Source: Thiohalorhabdus sp. Cl-TMA (GTDB taxonomy: Bacteria > Pseudomonadota > Gammaproteobacteria > Thiohalorhabdales > Thiohalorhabdaceae). From it: 64,000 nucleotides of DNA. The position numbers and the translations under genes are program-made. Where the stretch lies: contig NZ_JBGUAW010000001.1 of assembly GCF_041821045.1 (NCBI RefSeq), forward strand, positions 124,001-188,000, given 5' to 3'. The notes beneath the pieces were generated by a model, which worked only from the letters and a program-made list of their open reading frames with translations, was not told the origin of the DNA and did not search any database. Each line of letters opens with the position of its first letter. Position 1 is the first letter of the stretch. Positions 62,087 to 64,000 of the stretch are shown one piece after another.

Positions 62087-62207
62087 GTCGAGAAAACGTC
62101 AAGAAGCCAGGACTGCGAACCGCCAAGGACACCAAGCAAGAATCCGAAAAGAAGGACATCCGGAGCGGTCCCTGAACGGGATAGGCGCTTCTTGGCGTTT
62201 TCTCGAC
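62087..62207 (-). repeat. dispersed repeat copy B: 121-nt inverted-repeat element
   Basis: The left arm 62087-62107 and the right arm 62187-62207 are inverted repeats matching at 20 of 21 positions; the one mismatch would still be a G-U pair in RNA. The arm contains GTCGAGAAAACG. Inside is the 28-nt core shared with 11511-11538. The element lies between moeB and prmC and would fold into a long hairpin if transcribed, like a small non-autonomous (MITE-like) element. Confidence 0.7.
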
Positions 62208-62214
62208 ATTTCGG

Positions 62215-63078
62215 TCAGCCAGTCGCGGGCCGGCGGCCCACCACGACCCGGTCCCGCCCCCCATAATCGCGGTGCACGGCCACTTCCGTGAAGCCGTTTT
62301 CCTCGAAAAGCGCGGAAACCGTATCCCCCTGGTCCCAGCCGATTTCCAGCATCAGCCAGCCGCCGGGGCCTAAGTGCTCGATGGCGGCGGGAACCAGGGT
62401 GCGGTAGGCGTTCAGGCCCTCCGGGCCGGCGGCCAAGGCCTCGCGGGGCTCGGCGGCAACGTCGCCCGCTTCCAGATGCGGATCCGCCTCGGGGATATAG
62501 GGCGGGTTGGAGACGATCAGGTCGTAAACGGCATCCCCGAGTGGCTCGAACCAGCTCCCCGTATGCACGGCTACGCGATCCTCGAGGTCGAGCCGCGCCA
62601 TGTTGTCGGTGGCCACGGCTGCCGCCTCCGGGCTGGCCTCCACGGCGTCCACTTGCAGCTCCGGCCGTTCCCGGGCCAGGGCGGCGGCAATGCAGCCGGT
62701 ACCCGTGCCCAGATCCAGGGCGCGCCCCGGCTGCCCTTCCGGCAGGTGCCCCAGGGCCTGCTCCACCAGCACTTCTGTATCGGGCCGGGGAATCAGGGTG
62801 TCAGCGGTGACCCGAAGCGGCAGGGACCAGAATTCCCGTTCGCCCACCAAGTGGGCCACGGGGGCCCCGCGGGCGCGGGCCCGAACCAGCTCCCGGTAGG
62901 CGGCTCGCTCGCTCTCGTCCAGGGGGCGGTCGGGGTCCAGGTAGAGCTGGAGGCGTTCCACGCCGAGGGCGTGGCAAAGGAGCAGCTCGGCATCCAGGCG
63001 CCCCGACTCGCTGCCGGTCTCGGCCAGGTGGCCGGCGGTCCACTCCAGCACGGCCCGCACGGTCCAGGCGCCGGCCAT
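62215..63078 (-). CDS. prmC: peptide chain release factor N5-glutamine methyltransferase
   Basis: A 287-residue methyltransferase that methylates the Gln of the GGQ motif in release factors. It has an N-terminal helical domain (VRAVLEWTAGHLAETG), the PRPDTEVLVEQAL segment, SAM motif LDLGTGTGCIAAALA and the catalytic VSNPPYIPEADPHLE. It is 5 nt downstream of prfA, its substrate. Start ATG 63078. Confidence 0.96.
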   Translation of the reverse strand: MAGAWTVRAVLEWTAGHLAETGSESGRLDAELLLCHALGVERLQLYLDPDRPLDESERAAYRELVRARARGAPVAHLVGEREFWSLPLRVTADTLIPRPDTEVLVEQALGHLPEGQPGRALDLGTGTGCIAAALARERPELQVDAVEASPEAAAVATDNMARLDLEDRVAVHTGSWFEPLGDAVYDLIVSNPPYIPEADPHLEAGDVAAEPREALAAGPEGLNAYRTLVPAAIEHLGPGGWLMLEIGWDQGDTVSALFEENGFTEVAVHRDYGGRDRVVVGRRPATG

Positions 63079-63083
63079 GGGTG

Positions 63084-64000
63084 TCAGGCCTCTAGCTGGG
63101 CCAGCTGCTCGGCCTGGTCCTCGGTGATCAGGGGGTTGATGAGGAGGTCCAGGTTGCCTTCCAGCACCTGCTCGAGCTGGTAGAGGGTCAGGTTGATGCG
63201 GTGGTCGGTGACGCGGCCCTGCGGGAAGTTGTAGGTGCGGATCCGCTCGGACCGGTCGCCGCTGCCCACCAGCGAGCGGCGCTGATCGGCGCGCTCCTGG
63301 TCGGCGCGCTGCCGCTCCGCCTCGTAGAGGCGCGCCTGCAGCACCTTCATGGCCTTGTCCTTGTTCTTGTGCTGGGACTTCTCGTCCTGGCACGAGACCA
63401 CAACCCCGGTAGGCAGGTGGGTGATGCGCACCGCCGAGTCGGTGGTGTTCACGCTCTGGCCGCCGGGCCCGGAGGCGCGGAATATGTCGATGCGCAGGTC
63501 GTTGGGGTCGATGTTCACCTCCACCTCCTCCGCCTCGGGCATGATCGCCACGGTGCAGGCGGAGGTGTGGATGCGGCCCTGGGTCTCCGTTTCGGGGACG
63601 CGCTGCACCCGGTGGCCGCCGGACTCGAACTTGAGCCGGCTGTAGGCGCCCTGGCCCCGGATCTGGAGGATCACCTCCTTGAAGCCGCCCCGCTCACTCT
63701 CGCTGGCGGACATGATCTCCGTTTTCCAGCCCTGGGATTCGGCGTAGCGGGTGTACATCTTGAGCAGGTCGCCGGCGAACAGGGCGGCCTCCTCGCCGCC
63801 GGCTCCCGCCCGGACCTCGAGGAATACGTTCTTCTCGTCGTTGGGGTCCCTGGGCAGCAGCAGGCGCTGCAGCCGGTCCTCTAGCTCCTCCAGCTTGGCC
63901 TCGGCCTCCTCCAGCTCGGCCCGGGCCATCTCGCCCAGCTCCGGATCCTCGACCAGCTCCCGGCTCTGGGCCGCCTCGTCCTCCCATTGCTCATACTCGC
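63084..64000 (-). CDS. prfA: peptide chain release factor 1, N terminus outside window
   Basis: The frame continues through the window edge, so the start is missing; about 305 residues are visible. It has [20 protein letters not shown], the GGQ motif in [19 protein letters not shown], and [20 protein letters not shown]. The tripeptide for stop codon recognition should lie in [20 protein letters not shown], which is the RF1-type (PxT) block. It releases peptides at UAA and UAG. Confidence 0.97.
   Translation of the reverse strand, partial: EYEQWEDEAAQSRELVEDPELGEMARAELEEAEAKLEELEDRLQRLLLPRDPNDEKNVFLEVRAGAGGEEAALFAGDLLKMYTRYAESQGWKTEIMSASESERGGFKEVILQIRGQGAYSRLKFESGGHRVQRVPETETQGRIHTSACTVAIMPEAEEVEVNIDPNDLRIDIFRASGPGGQSVNTTDSAVRITHLPTGVVVSCQDEKSQHKNKDKAMKVLQARLYEAERQRADQERADQRRSLVGSGDRSERIRTYNFPQGRVTDHRINLTLYQLEQVLEGNLDLLINPLITEDQAEQLAQLEA

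Overview
The window reads as chromosomal DNA of a GC-rich gammaproteobacterium. Pointers to that group are slmA, zapD, the DUF484-xerC pair, ubiH/ubiI, a Pseudomonas-like order of aa3-oxidase genes and prfA-prmC-moeB. The triple Mrp-like antiporter cluster, the sucrose-phosphate-synthase-like compatible-solute genes and the two terminal oxidases suggest a salt-adapted, respiratory and possibly autotrophic organism. That lifestyle is inference.

Layout. 1-4.4 kb: end of an Mrp/complex-I-like antiporter operon with three MnhD-type subunits. 4.5-18.6 kb: housekeeping genes (hemN, a HAD phosphatase, ubiH and a second ubiquinone hydroxylase, trmL, class 1B pyrD, comF, bioC) and then an overlapping trio (NDP-sugar pyrophosphorylase fused to a degenerate phosphomannomutase, HAD-IIB phosphatase, GT4 glycosyltransferase) that looks like a sugar compatible-solute pathway. 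18.6-19.15 kb: a gene-free stretch with an AT-rich half. 19.15-26.9 kb: aa3 cytochrome c oxidase with SURF1, a SCO-like protein, heme A synthase and heme O synthase, but no cox11 in its usual place. 27.2-35.7 kb: complete cbb3 oxidase operons ccoNOQP and ccoGHIS, followed by a 29-residue membrane peptide and a strong terminator.

35.7-54.4 kb is the most interesting region. Reading leftward on the minus strand, a tightly packed array runs ABC-2 permease, TPR/pseudopilin-like protein, ABC ATPase, O-oligosaccharide ligase, aroE, pilC, pilS, pilR, pilD, a secreted protein, coaE, a degenerate ABC ATPase and zapD; fbp follows. Beyond it lie a giant TPR-sulfotransferase-TPR-sulfotransferase gene on the plus strand and a two-gene minus-strand unit. 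That unit encodes a very short type IV pilin (51 residues mature) and a secreted partner, behind a good sigma-54 promoter. This matches the split pilin PilA-N/PilA-C arrangement known from Geobacter. The pilC-pilS-pilR order and the ABC trio (compare Myxococcus PilGHI) also recall deltaproteobacterial pilus loci. With the O-ligase and the double sulfotransferase, this may be a pilus system with glycan or sulfate decoration.

54.4-64 kb: tRNA-Pro(CGG), ispB, DUF484-xerC, hslVU-argB-slmA, and a minus-strand prfA-prmC-moeB-JAMM group. A dispersed repeat is present at 11.5 kb and 62.1 kb; the second copy forms a long inverted repeat between prmC and moeB.
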